This document shows, one piece after another, positions 24,668 through 32,630 of a stretch of DNA of 35,907 nucleotides (its first letter is position 1; each line of letters opens with the position of its first letter). A program made the position numbers and the translations under genes. A model generated the notes under the pieces. It searched no databases. It was not told where the DNA came from and worked only from the letters and a program-made list of their open reading frames with translations. The stretch is from assembly GCA_009840735.1 (NCBI GenBank), contig VXNF01000044.1, positions 7,075 through 42,981 on the forward strand, given 5' to 3'. Source of the DNA: Acidimicrobiia bacterium (GTDB lineage Bacteria > Actinomycetota > Acidimicrobiia > Acidimicrobiales > CATQHL01).

Positions 24668-24906
24668 GACGGCAGCCCGTGATCGTCGTAGCCGATGATG
24701 CCGTCAGGGTCCTGCTCGTCGAGTACCGGCAGCCGTCCGAACCGCTCCACGATGTCCTCGATGCCTCCTGCGTGGCGGCGTCGACGCTCCGACTCGAGTC
24801 GAGCCTTCAAGGACGCCACGACCGCATCGGTGATCGATTCCCCGGTCAGCGCCGAGAGATCACGCGCCAGCCGGTCAGCCTCTGCGTTCTTGATGCTCAG
24901 GACCAT
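24664..24906 (-). CDS. vapB: VapB-family antitoxin
   Basis: An 80-residue antitoxin of the Rv0623/PSK-type VapB group. MVLSIKNAEADRLARDLSALTGESITDAVVASLKARLES is the DNA-binding half. The tail ERFGRLPVLDEQDPDGIIGYDDHGLPS ends in the motif (DxxxxYDxxGLPS) that inserts into the PIN active site. The start ATG 24906 lies seven bases after TATATT, so translation is probably leaderless. Confidence 0.92.
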   Translation of the reverse strand: MVLSIKNAEADRLARDLSALTGESITDAVVASLKARLESERRRRHAGGIEDIVERFGRLPVLDEQDPDGIIGYDDHGLPS

Positions 24907-24935
24907 AGGTAGTAATATAGCAAACTAGGTAGTAA
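24906..24935 (-). promoter_or_regulatory. vapBC promoter with two direct operator repeats
   Basis: TAGGTAGTAA occurs at 24906-24915 and again at 24926-24935, exactly 20 bases apart, placing both on the same face of the helix. On the minus strand the -10 box TATATT lies between them (24914-24919). The first repeat touches the start codon. This is a good candidate for VapB/VapC autorepression. Confidence 0.6.
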
Positions 24936-25033
24936 AGAAGAAACTGCCGACCTGTCAAGCGATCAGATCGAACGAGGCCGACGTCGACGTCGTATCCGAA
25001 GGTGTGCCCTTCCGTGGGCGCCGGGGCGTCGGT

Positions 25034-25804
25034 TCATCGGTCGGCTTCGCATTTGATCTGGGGTCGGCCGCTCGCGGGTGGCGCGGGGGTGGCGGCGTCG
25101 AGGAGGTCCTGTGTGACCGCGGCGGTCGGGTCAGGCTGATCGTCCGGCTTGTTGAAGTGCGACAGGACGTTGATGGCGAGGTGCGCGTAGGCGGCGGCAA
25201 GGTCGCTGCACAGCGGCTCGAAGTGCGCCTTCCACCTCGCCCACGAGTCGCCGGGCCGCAACGTGGCCGCCGCGTCGGCGATCGCTCGGGCGGCGAGACG
25301 GAAGTCCTCGATGCTCGGCAGCGGCGGCGGCACAACTGGCGCGACCGTGCTGATGGGCTCATCGACGTTGCAGCGAACCTGCGGCGCAGACCCGCTCGGG
25401 TCCGCTTCGGTCGCCGCGGCGAGGGCCGCCTCGCTGATCGAATCGGCCCCGCCAGCCGTCGTCGGCCACGCGAACGCAGTGTCCACCTCCACGGCGACGT
25501 CGGTGTAGAGGATCGCCAACCGCTCACACCGCGCCGCGAAGTAGCTCTGCCAGTCCGCCCAGGTCGCTGTCCGCGGATTCGCCGCGGTCGCAGCCCGCGC
25601 CTGGCGCTCGACTTCGAGAGCGGCCAGCGCTGCCGCCGACCGCCGCGCCGGTGAGGCGCTGAACTGCTCGGCGGTGTCGTCGGCGACGCGCTGCACCAGA
25701 ACCACCGCCAACGCCGCCAGGCCCGCCGGCGCCGCCACAACCAGCAGCCACTCCAACGCCACCAGCCCCGCCTCACCGGCGCGGCCCTCTCGCCGCGCGC
25801 TCAT
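25034..25804 (-). CDS. Pseudopilin/TadE-like single-span protein with two copies of a cysteine module
   Basis: A 256-residue protein. MSARREGRAGEAGLVALEWLLVVAAPAGLAALAVVL resembles a type IV/Tad prepilin or TadE-like start: a short basic leader, G/E junction, Glu after it and one membrane helix. The extracytoplasmic part holds an internal duplication: TWADWQSYFAARCERLAILYTDVA...PQVRCNVD and SWARWKAHFEPLCSDLAAAYAHLA...PQIKCEAD. Each copy has two cysteines, possibly a disulfide. A third related module is the small gene at 27251-27505. ATG 25804 is preferred to 25831 because it gives a standard short leader. No assembly ATPase (TadA) or peptidase is in the window, so any pilus role is inference. 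Confidence 0.6.
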   Translation of the reverse strand: MSARREGRAGEAGLVALEWLLVVAAPAGLAALAVVLVQRVADDTAEQFSASPARRSAAALAALEVERQARAATAANPRTATWADWQSYFAARCERLAILYTDVAVEVDTAFAWPTTAGGADSISEAALAAATEADPSGSAPQVRCNVDEPISTVAPVVPPPLPSIEDFRLAARAIADAAATLRPGDSWARWKAHFEPLCSDLAAAYAHLAINVLSHFNKPDDQPDPTAAVTQDLLDAATPAPPASGRPQIKCEADR

Positions 25805-25997
25805 CTCGATCCGCCCGCCGACCTGCAGCAACCCCCAGATGCACTATCCATTTACTGCAAGTACACATCGTCTTACTGCTGCCGATGACAGAATCAGCAA
25901 CCTGAGCCGCAAACAGGGGTCATTCGGCCCTCCGGCGTTGGGTGTTGAGGTGCTCGACGGCGCGGGTTGTGGCAAGGAACCAGCGAGTTCGGTGTGG

Positions 25998-26210
25998 TCA
26001 CAGGTCGGTGTCGCCGCGGAGGTCGGTGGCGATGGTGCCCCAGCAGGTGGCGGTGTGGTCGCGGCGCAGCGCGCACGAGTGCGAACGGCCGGCAGCGACC
26101 GCGATGTAGGCGCCGGCGGGAGCGTCTGTCTGGCCGTCCTCGTTGTCCCCCCAGCAGACGATGGCGGCGTCGCTGCGCAGCGCGCAGGAGTGCCAGCGGG
26201 CGGTGGAGAC
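25998..26210 (-). pseudogene. Duplicated 3' fragment of the RCC1-repeat gene
   Basis: This segment is about nine-tenths identical, without gaps, to 32713-32925, the 3' end of the large RCC1-repeat gene, including the same stop codon. It encodes two RCC1/BLIP-II-type repeats: WHSCALRSDAAIVCWGDNEDGQ and SHSCALRRDHTATCWG. The frame stays open upstream to 26354, but the residues before the repeats do not resemble a signal peptide or RCC1 sequence. It is probably a non-functional copy; expression from 26354 (118 residues) cannot be excluded. Confidence 0.75.
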
Positions 26211-26368
26211 GGCGCCAAGGCGCGGATCCGCTGGGCACCTGGGCTCGTCGTCGGCAACGCCGGCGTCGTCGCGTACCTCCTCAGTTCGGCGGGGCCGGCC
26301 GGTTAGGAACACGACCCACCCCAGCTGGCCGAGCGCCGTCAGGGGAACAGACACACGATACTATTGGC

Positions 26369-26578
26369 GTGATACGAGACTCTGCTGCTGTATGCAATGT
26401 CGCCCGCCTTGGCGCGAGCCGGTCGGTCGGACGCGGCGATCGGGGCGACACGCTGGCGTTCCTGGTGATCTGGCCGGCGGTGAGCGGGGCGGGCCGCGTC
26501 CAGACCCGCGCCGTCGGACGGCCGAGAGCCGCCGGGGCGTCCGGCATTGTCGCGACGACCGGCGCGGGAGCGCGGTGA
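26369..26578 (+). CDS. Small TadE-like protein, possibly internally deleted
   Basis: A 69-residue frame starting at GTG 26369. DRGDTLAFLVIWPAV resembles the entry into the membrane helix of TadE-like pilus proteins, but the helix is then cut short, and VQTRAVGRPRAAGASGIVATTGAGAR follows, which looks like the helix that normally comes after it. This suggests an internal deletion. Its stop overlaps the start of the next gene (GTGA), showing an operon layout. Low confidence as a working gene. Confidence 0.4.
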   Translation: MIRDSAAVCNVARLGASRSVGRGDRGDTLAFLVIWPAVSGAGRVQTRAVGRPRAAGASGIVATTGAGAR

Positions 26579-27234
26579 GCCTGTGGGTGGTGCTGATGGT
26601 GCCGGTGACGGTGTTCGCCGCGGTGGCGGCGATGGCGGAGCCGCAGCGGCTGCGAGCCGAGGCGTCGCTGGACGAGGCGGCGGCCGACCTGGCCGAGTTG
26701 GCGGCGGCGTGGCGCTACGGCGAGCAGACGGCGCGAGGACCCCTGAGCGGATTCCCCCCGGAGTGCGCCGTTTCCGACCCGTCGGTGTCGGGCCGCTGCG
26801 AGCTGCTGGCCGCGGCGTTGGCCAGGGATCTGAGCGCGACGGGGGTCGACCTCGGATCGCTGCGGGGCTACTACAGCGATTCGCTGACGACCTCGCGCCT
26901 TACGGGTGCCCAGGCCCTGCCGTGCGAGATCGGCGATCCGGCGGCACACCGGTCGGTCGTGGTGGACGCGGCCCACGTCGCCGTGGTCGCCGATTGGCGG
27001 GAAGCCGGCTGGGCTGCCGCCCAGGTGTGGTCGCGGGGTCTGCGGATGGGGGCGGAGGCGGTGGGGCGCCTGACGATTCCCGCAGCGGCGGAGAGCCCGG
27101 CGACGGTTCCGGCGTGCGGGACGCGCCTGGACGTCTCCGACTCGGCGGGGCGCTCGCTGCGGGTGTCCGACCCGGCGGCACCGTCGCGGCGGCTCCGGAA
27201 CTCTGTGCCGGCGCGGACCCCGTTCGGGGGATAG
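26575..27234 (+). CDS. TadE/TadG-like single-span protein
   Basis: A 219-residue protein starting at GTG 26575 with GGGAG five bases before it. SLWVVLMVPVTVFAAVAAMAEPQRL is an N-terminal membrane helix as in TadE/TadG pseudopilins, followed by an Ala/Glu-rich helix DEAAADLAELAAAWRYGEQTARG and a mixed domain with four cysteines (PECAV, GRCEL, LPCEI, PACGT). It overlaps the preceding small TadE-like frame. Together with the genes at 25034 and 27251 it forms a set of pilin-like membrane proteins without the assembly machinery. Confidence 0.65.
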   Translation: MSLWVVLMVPVTVFAAVAAMAEPQRLRAEASLDEAAADLAELAAAWRYGEQTARGPLSGFPPECAVSDPSVSGRCELLAAALARDLSATGVDLGSLRGYYSDSLTTSRLTGAQALPCEIGDPAAHRSVVVDAAHVAVVADWREAGWAAAQVWSRGLRMGAEAVGRLTIPAAAESPATVPACGTRLDVSDSAGRSLRVSDPAAPSRRLRNSVPARTPFGG

Positions 27235-27250
27235 ACGGCAATGTCGATGC

Positions 27251-27505
27251 GTGGCGGCGGCCGCGGCGGAGATCGCTGCCGCGTTCGTCATGGCTGAGGC
27301 CGACGAGGCGGCTGTCCGCGAGGCGGCGGCCGATCCGTCGTTCCGCCCCGACGATCCCGCCTTCGTTGCGCCGTTCCGGTGGCGTTGCGAGGCGCTGGCG
27401 TCGGCGCGGCGGTTCGGTGAGGTCGTGCTCGGCGCGGCCTTCGTCGTGTCCCCCACCGCCGAGCGCCCGTTTCGATGCAAGTTTGTGTTCCGCGACACTC
27501 CGTGA
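27251..27505 (+). CDS. Small protein carrying one copy of the cysteine module
   Basis: An 84-residue frame from GTG 27251. AEADEAAVREAAADP, FVAPFRWRCEALASARRFGEVVLGAAF and RPFRCKFVFRD follow the order of the duplicated module in the protein at 25034-25804: alanine-rich helix, aromatic-x3-Cys helix, then P-x-(V/I/F)-(R/K)-C. No signal peptide is visible. It begins 16 bases after the TadE/G-like gene and could be its co-transcribed partner or the cut end of a longer protein. Function unknown. Confidence 0.5.
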   Translation: MAAAAAEIAAAFVMAEADEAAVREAAADPSFRPDDPAFVAPFRWRCEALASARRFGEVVLGAAFVVSPTAERPFRCKFVFRDTP

Positions 27506-27603
27506 CCGTCCGGCGCAGCCCCGACCGGCCATCAACGAGCGGCGCTGCTGCCCCGCAAACGCCCGCCGGCTCGGCGTATGGGGGCGGTCCTTCGTTCCGC
27601 CCG

Positions 27604-28548
27604 TCAGCGCGCCTCAAGGGGCGAGTGTCGCGTCCCCAAGCGCCGCAGCCTGCTGGCGTAGGAGCGCGGTGTCTCGCCGTACATCCGCTTGAACTCCGAG
27701 ATGAAGTGGCTGGCCGTGCTGTATCCGACGGCGCGGCTCGCATTTCCCACCGCCTGGTTCTCCTCCACGAGCAGCGCTCGGGCCCGATCCAACCGCAGCC
27801 GCTTCAGATACTGGTAGGGCGCCGAACCGGTGGTCTCCTTGAAGACATGCGCGAACGACGACACCGACATCTCCACATGGCCCGCCATGTCCTCCACCTT
27901 GATCGGCTCGCCCAGTCGGTCCCGCATGAACGCGATCGCCGCGGTGATCCGATCGCCGGAGTTCTCGCGCTGCGCCGCCCCGGCGAGCACTGGCCCCTGC
28001 CCGCTCCGCAGAATCCGGTAGGCGGTCTCGCGGAGAGCCAGGGGCGCGAGAACCTGCCGGTCCACATCGGTGTCGGTCGCCCGCACGAGCCGCGCCAACG
28101 CGCCGGCGAGTTCGTCCCCGAGCGGGCTCACAAGTGCCGGCTCGCTCCCCGGCGGCGAGTTCGACTTCGGCGAGCGGGGGGATGCGGAACTGTCCGGTTG
28201 CTGTTCGATCGCCCGCAGAAGCTCGATCGTGAGCACAGGATCGATCCGCAGGATCGCCGCGAGCAGCGGCTCCTCGCTAGAAGCTTCGAGCGCCTCGGTC
28301 ACGAGCCGCGTGCCCTGCGCCAAGACGATGAACTCGGCTGGGCCGCAGACGCAAGCCCGCTCATCGAGGCGGAGCTGCCCGCGGCCCTGCGCCACGACAT
28401 AGACCGACAGTGTTGTCACGACCCGCTCGCAAGCCCCCGCCGGGCTGCTGAACCGGTCGTAGGAGAGGCCCGACCAGGCCGACTCGTTAGCACCCTCGGC
28501 CACTGCGCGCCCCGCAATGAGGCTGACGAGCTCTTCCACGATGGACAC
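27604..28548 (-). CDS. AraC-family transcriptional regulator
   Basis: A 314-residue regulator. The N-terminal half is a cupin-like AraC-type sensor with SVYVVAQGRGQLRLDERACVCGPAEFIVLAQGTRL, a form common in AraC_N regulators. The C-terminal pair of helix-turn-helices spans about residues 205-305: KVEDMAGHVEMSVSSFAHVFKETTGSAPYQYLKRLRLDRARALL and VGNASRAVGYSTASHFISEFKRMYGETPRSY. The order and length fit the family. It is divergent from the small membrane-protein genes that follow, which it may control. No link to the distant demethylation genes is shown. Confidence 0.92.
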   Translation of the reverse strand: MSIVEELVSLIAGRAVAEGANESAWSGLSYDRFSSPAGACERVVTTLSVYVVAQGRGQLRLDERACVCGPAEFIVLAQGTRLVTEALEASSEEPLLAAILRIDPVLTIELLRAIEQQPDSSASPRSPKSNSPPGSEPALVSPLGDELAGALARLVRATDTDVDRQVLAPLALRETAYRILRSGQGPVLAGAAQRENSGDRITAAIAFMRDRLGEPIKVEDMAGHVEMSVSSFAHVFKETTGSAPYQYLKRLRLDRARALLVEENQAVGNASRAVGYSTASHFISEFKRMYGETPRSYASRLRRLGTRHSPLEAR

Positions 28549-28641
28549 ACCATACAGACACGACTAGGCCCGCCCGGCCACGGGCACCGCACGAGCCGAC
28601 AATCGCCAGTTGATTGCAGGATTCCGATTCTTTGTAGTAGA

Positions 28642-28812
28642 TTGCTGTCAACGCTGTTTCGCCGCCGCCGCTACTGGACGCCCCGGAGGCCGCATCGCCG
28701 CGGCGAACTCGTTCTCCTGGTGGATCCGGGCGCGCCGCCCGAAGCGGGAGATCCGGGGCGACCCCGGCAGGTGTTCGAGTGGCTCGATCTGCTCGACTTC
28801 GACGGAAGCTAA
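28642..28812 (+). CDS. Small hypothetical protein, possible first gene of a membrane-protein operon
   Basis: A 56-residue frame from TTG 28642, with a basic start (LFRRRRYWTPRRPHRRGE) and an acidic end (VFEWLDLLDFDGS). Its TAA is directly followed by the ATG of the next gene (TAAATG), which suggests translational coupling. The 93-bp gap to the AraC gene is AT-richer than average and may hold a promoter. I do not recognise a family. Confidence 0.35.
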   Translation: MLSTLFRRRRYWTPRRPHRRGELVLLVDPGAPPEAGDPGRPRQVFEWLDLLDFDGS

Positions 28813-29533
28813 ATGCGGCTGTTCGTGCCGCCGCAGGAGTGGGCCCAGTGGCGGGAGCTACCCACGGCCTTGGGCTCGGCGCCGCAGGTGCTGCCGGTCC
28901 CGCCCGGCGGCGACCCCGAGGCGATGGCGCGGCGCCTCAACGAGGTGTGGGAAGCCGAGTGGGAGGCGGGTGGTCGTCTCGGTTCCGTCGTGGCAGCAAT
29001 TCGACGCCGTCCTGCCGCTGCTCGCACACGCCTCGGTTCTGGTGCATCATCAGCGCTTCGCCGACGAGGGGGACATGATCCGCTACGTCGCCCACCTCGC
29101 CACCACGCACGGCCAGACGGGCCGCCGCTTCGACCAGTCCTCGCCGCTGCTGCTCGGCGGCCTCGGAGCGCTGCTGCCGCCGTTCATGGCCGCCACCACG
29201 GGCGGCCCGGTGGCCTCACCGCTGCTCGACCTGAGCGCACGGATCGGCGACGTCGTGGAACTGCACAATCGCAAGACCGAATCGGTGGTGCAGCTGTGGA
29301 CTCAGACGATCGCCCTGCTCAGCCTCGCCGGCGGCATCGTGGCGCTGATGTACCGCAACAACCCCGGCTACTTTGAGCCCAGCCGCGCCGGGGCCGGTCA
29401 GCTCGTCCTCGTCGGCATCGCTGGACTGCTGCTCATCGCCACCGGCTTCCTGGTGCGCCATTCGGTGGTCCGCGATGAGCGCTCGGTGCTGGCCCCGCCC
29501 ACTCGGCGCGGCGCCATGAAGGGGCCGCTGTGA
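28813..29533 (+). pseudogene. Two-helix membrane protein gene with a single-base frameshift
   Basis: ATG 28813 opens MRLFVPPQEWAQWRELPTAL ... LNEVWEAEWEAG; then the coding sense jumps one frame near 28968 to VVVSVPSWQQFDAVLPLL ... HHQRFADEGDMIRYVAHLA. The span is 721 bases, one more than a multiple of three. Removing one G from the GGG at 28967-28970 restores a continuous 239-residue protein with WEAVVVSVPSW. The C-terminal part has two membrane helices (WTQTIALLSLAGGIVALMY and LVLVGIAGLLLIATGFLV). I do not recognise the family. The frameshift may be real or a sequence error. Confidence 0.6.
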
Positions 29534-29967
29534 ACCCCGCAACCTTCCTCCTCGCCGCCTCGGCGCTGGTCGGGCTGGCGCTGATGGCGCTGGGGCTGCG
29601 TCGGCCGAGCTCGTCGGGCGACGCCAACCTGTCCGCGACCCGGCCCGATCCGCCCCCCGGCGCCGGCGGCGCGCCCCCAGCGTTCCGCGGCGCCCCCGCC
29701 GAGGCACCTCTGTCGCCGCTGCTTTCGCTGATCGCCCGAGACGGCGCCGACGAGTGCGCCCGGCTCGCGATCACCTACGGCGACATCGAAGGCCTCTCCG
29801 CACAGTGGGAGGCTGCCACCGTCGCGACCAAGACCGGAAACACCCACATCGCCGCCGCCGACTCGGGAACCCTGAACGACCGAGACAACGCAGCCGAAGC
29901 GGCCCCCGAGTCGGGTGCCGCCTTCTCAACCGCCCAGTGCGCCGTCACAATCCCCGCCGGGTCCTAG
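29530..29967 (+). CDS. Hypothetical membrane-anchored protein
   Basis: A 145-residue protein starting at GTG 29530, overlapping the previous stop by four bases (GTGA), so it belongs to the same operon. One N-terminal membrane helix (FLLAASALVGLALMALGL) is followed by a proline-rich linker and a soluble domain with LIARDGADECARLAITYGDIEGLSAQWEAA. It ends convergent to, and 21 bases from, the AAA ATPase gene. Family not recognised. Confidence 0.6.
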   Translation: MNPATFLLAASALVGLALMALGLRRPSSSGDANLSATRPDPPPGAGGAPPAFRGAPAEAPLSPLLSLIARDGADECARLAITYGDIEGLSAQWEAATVATKTGNTHIAAADSGTLNDRDNAAEAAPESGAAFSTAQCAVTIPAGS

Positions 29968-29988
29968 CAGGCGGCCATCGAGGCGGCG

Positions 29989-31212
29989 CTAGTCGGCCCC
30001 CAGGTGGTCGCCCGCCGAGCGAGCGTCCGGGGCGGGCGGCCCGTGCGTCAGCCGGCGACGGACGAATTCGTCGAACATGGGCACCGTGAACGCGACGACG
30101 CCGCGTCGAGGTGCGTGGCAGAGGCCGCGCTTGATCAGAGCGTCACGCAGCGACCCTGCGCCCGGCGTCGTGCGTCCCATGACGGCGGCCACGTCGGCGG
30201 ATCTGTGGGGTCCGGCGCCGAGGGAGGCCATCGCAGAGAGATACGCCCGCTCGCCTGGAGTGCTCCGGTCGAGACGAACCCGGAAGAAGCCGGAGTCGAG
30301 TTCCTCCTTGGCTATGGGAACAGCAGCCTCCACGTCTGCCCTCGCGATCGTGGCGGGGCCGGCGGCGATGTCCCAGGACTGCTTGCCGAACTCCTGCAGG
30401 AAGTACGGGTACCCCTTGGTCGCGTCGAGCACGACATCGAGGGCGCCGGGCTGCCAGCGCACCCCTTCGGCCTGCGCGGGAGCCACCAGCGCTTGGGCCG
30501 CCTCAGCGGCGTCGAGGCTGTTGATCTCGTGGAACGCGAAGAGCCGCTCGGCGTACGACTTGGCCTCCCCGGCGAGGGCGGGAACAGACGGCAGCCCGGC
30601 GCCGACGGCCATCAGCGGGAGCTGCTCCTGGCTGGTCCGGTGCAGCGCGACGATGAGCGAGGCCAAAGAATCCTTCGATAGGTACTGGATCTCATCGATG
30701 GTGAACAGCACGCCCGCCCCGCGCTCGCGCGCCGCCTCCCCGATGGCGCCGAACAGGTCTGCGAGATCCTCCTCGAGGTCGCCCGAGTCGGCCCGGCCCG
30801 GCAGCGCATCGATTCCGAGCGTGAGGTCGCCGCTGTCCGGTCGCCAGCGAAGTTGGAACGAGGCGAGCGTCCCGAAAGCCCGCCGGGCGAGGTCGGCGAC
30901 CCGTCGGCCGGCCGAGAGCCGCAGGAGTGCCTTGCGGGCCAGCGTCGCCGCCGACGCCTCGAAGTCGAGTCTTTCCCTTGCCTCGAGAGACTGGTGGATC
31001 CAGCCGTGGCCAGCGGCGATCCGGCCGAACTCCCGCAGCAGAACGGTCTTGCCCACCCCTCGCAACCCGGTCAGCAGCACGCTCCGCGCCGGGCGCCCGA
31101 GCCCGAGTCGCTGGACGGCGACGTCGAACTGCTCAATCTCCTCGCCGCGGCCGACCAGCGCGGGCGGCGGGGTGCCAGCACCGGGACTGTAGGGATTGCG
31201 AACGGAGTCCAT
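29989..31212 (-). CDS. Orc1/Cdc6-like AAA ATPase (AAA_16 type)
   Basis: A 407-residue ATPase. PPPALVGRGEEIEQFDVAVQRL is the usual entry of AAA_16/ORC-like proteins; Walker A GLRGVGKT is at residues 49-56 and Walker B TIDEIQ at 171-176. GYPYFLQEFGKQSWDIA is the sensor-2 helix region, and a C-terminal winged-helix-like part (LSAMASLGAGPHRSADVAAVMGR) follows. Such stand-alone ATPases occur in many actinobacteria without a settled role; some are linked to defence or mobile regions. A TATAGT -10 box ends six bases before ATG 31212, so the mRNA is probably leaderless. Confidence 0.88.
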   Translation of the reverse strand: MDSVRNPYSPGAGTPPPALVGRGEEIEQFDVAVQRLGLGRPARSVLLTGLRGVGKTVLLREFGRIAAGHGWIHQSLEARERLDFEASAATLARKALLRLSAGRRVADLARRAFGTLASFQLRWRPDSGDLTLGIDALPGRADSGDLEEDLADLFGAIGEAARERGAGVLFTIDEIQYLSKDSLASLIVALHRTSQEQLPLMAVGAGLPSVPALAGEAKSYAERLFAFHEINSLDAAEAAQALVAPAQAEGVRWQPGALDVVLDATKGYPYFLQEFGKQSWDIAAGPATIARADVEAAVPIAKEELDSGFFRVRLDRSTPGERAYLSAMASLGAGPHRSADVAAVMGRTTPGAGSLRDALIKRGLCHAPRRGVVAFTVPMFDEFVRRRLTHGPPAPDARSAGDHLGAD

Positions 31213-31218
31213 GCCTGC

Positions 31219-31224
31219 ACTATA
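31219..31224 (-). promoter_or_regulatory. -10 box of the AAA ATPase gene
   Basis: On the minus strand TATAGT is followed by six bases and then the start codon, the layout of an actinobacterial leaderless promoter. The -35 region is weak. The 120-bp gap to the Fic gene shows no other clear element. Confidence 0.5.
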
Positions 31225-31332
31225 ACGATTTGTCGAGAATATTGAGCTTTGCGGCGTGTGTCGGATTCAGGCTATAGAGCCCGAAACGACCCACGGTCGA
31301 GGAGCTCTTGTGCGGCGTTGCGGCCGATGCGC

Positions 31333-32586
31333 CTATACCGAGAGGCCGTCTGGTTCGGGGGTCGGTCCGAAGCGCGGTGTGACCAGTTCGGCGTCGACGG
31401 TGGCCCACAGGTCCAGCACGGCCGGCGCTGCGAAGAGGCGATACCGCTGGCGTCCGACGTTGTGTTGCGCCAGGACGCCTGCCTCTACCAGCGCGTTGAC
31501 TGCCGGGCCGACCCGGCTAGGCGAGACGCCGAGGCGGCGGCTCGCCGACGCGACGGTCAGCACCGGCGATCCCGGCAGGATCCGTAGGAGTCGGTCCACG
31601 CTGGAGTTCGCACGCACCGCGCCGACGTCGAGACGCCAGCCCTCTTGCAGCGCCTCGATGTCGTCGCAGTAGGCGAAGGCCCGGTCGGCGGCTTGGCCCA
31701 TTGTGGCATCGAACAGCCAGAGCCAGTCGACGACAGCGGTCTGGCGGCCAGCGCTGTCAGGCGCGCCGACGTGTGCGCAGCGCTGCAGCGCCGCCACGTA
31801 GTCCTCGGCCCGGCGCGCCAGCACGACGCTCACCGGCGGCACGAACCGCGGGGCCACACCGCGTCGTGCGAGAACCACATGAATCAGTGCACGGCCGGCG
31901 CGTCCGTTGCCGTCGCCGAAGGGGTGAATCATCTCGAACTGGGCGTGCGCCAGCGCCGCTTGAAGCAGCGGCTGATGCTCGTCGCCGTTGACGTACTCGA
32001 TCAGATCCTCCAACAGCACCGGGACGTGCTCTGGGGGCGGCGGTACGAACCGCGCTCCGATCGGCGTGTACTCGCTGCCACCGATCCAGTTCTGGCGCTC
32101 GCGGATCTGCCCACCCCATTCCGAGTGTGGCGAGTGGCGCATCAGCGTCCGATGCACCTCAATCAAGTCGCTGAGCTCGAAGCGATCGCCACGGCGCGCG
32201 GCCCGTACCGCGGCCGCCATCGCAACGACGTTGGCGGCCACCTCCTCGGCGACCCGATCGCCAGTCTCGACCTCTCGCTCGATGGCCGCTGTCGCAACCG
32301 CCAGACGGTCTGCCGGAACGGCCAGACCCTCAATCCACGACGACCCGACCGACTCCGCCCGCAACAAGAACCGACCCAGCCCCTCCAGATCGCGGCCCCG
32401 GCGACCGTTCAGATTCCGGATAGTTGCTTCCGCTTCGGTGAGATTGCCCGCCAGGCGGGCCGGAATCGCGAACTCCCAACCGCACAGCGGATCCGGCACG
32501 AACGCCCCATAGTGGCCGCTTAGCCGGTCGGCGCGGCGCGGACCCTCGAATGGCGGTGACCAGTAGCGTTGCACCAACTCACCCAC
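31333..32586 (-). CDS. Fic-domain protein (AMP-transferase type) with N-terminal inhibitory motif
   Basis: A 417-residue Fic protein. The active-site loop HPFGDGNGRAGR at residues 221-232 matches HPFxxGNGRxxR exactly, so it should transfer AMP (or a related nucleotide moiety) to a protein hydroxyl. SSWIEG at residues 82-87 fits the (S/T)xxxE(G/N) inhibitory helix whose Glu blocks ATP binding (class II Fic). The C-terminal 90 residues form a winged helix (VLTVASASRRLGVSPSRVGPAVNALVEAGVL), as in the Fic/DUF4172-like regulators. GTG 32586 follows AAGGGGG at good spacing. Target unknown. Confidence 0.93.
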   Translation of the reverse strand: MGELVQRYWSPPFEGPRRADRLSGHYGAFVPDPLCGWEFAIPARLAGNLTEAEATIRNLNGRRGRDLEGLGRFLLRAESVGSSWIEGLAVPADRLAVATAAIEREVETGDRVAEEVAANVVAMAAAVRAARRGDRFELSDLIEVHRTLMRHSPHSEWGGQIRERQNWIGGSEYTPIGARFVPPPPEHVPVLLEDLIEYVNGDEHQPLLQAALAHAQFEMIHPFGDGNGRAGRALIHVVLARRGVAPRFVPPVSVVLARRAEDYVAALQRCAHVGAPDSAGRQTAVVDWLWLFDATMGQAADRAFAYCDDIEALQEGWRLDVGAVRANSSVDRLLRILPGSPVLTVASASRRLGVSPSRVGPAVNALVEAGVLAQHNVGRQRYRLFAAPAVLDLWATVDAELVTPRFGPTPEPDGLSV

Positions 32587-32630
32587 CCTGCGCCCCCTTT
32601 TGCCTCTAAACGTCGCTCAAGCCACAGTCT

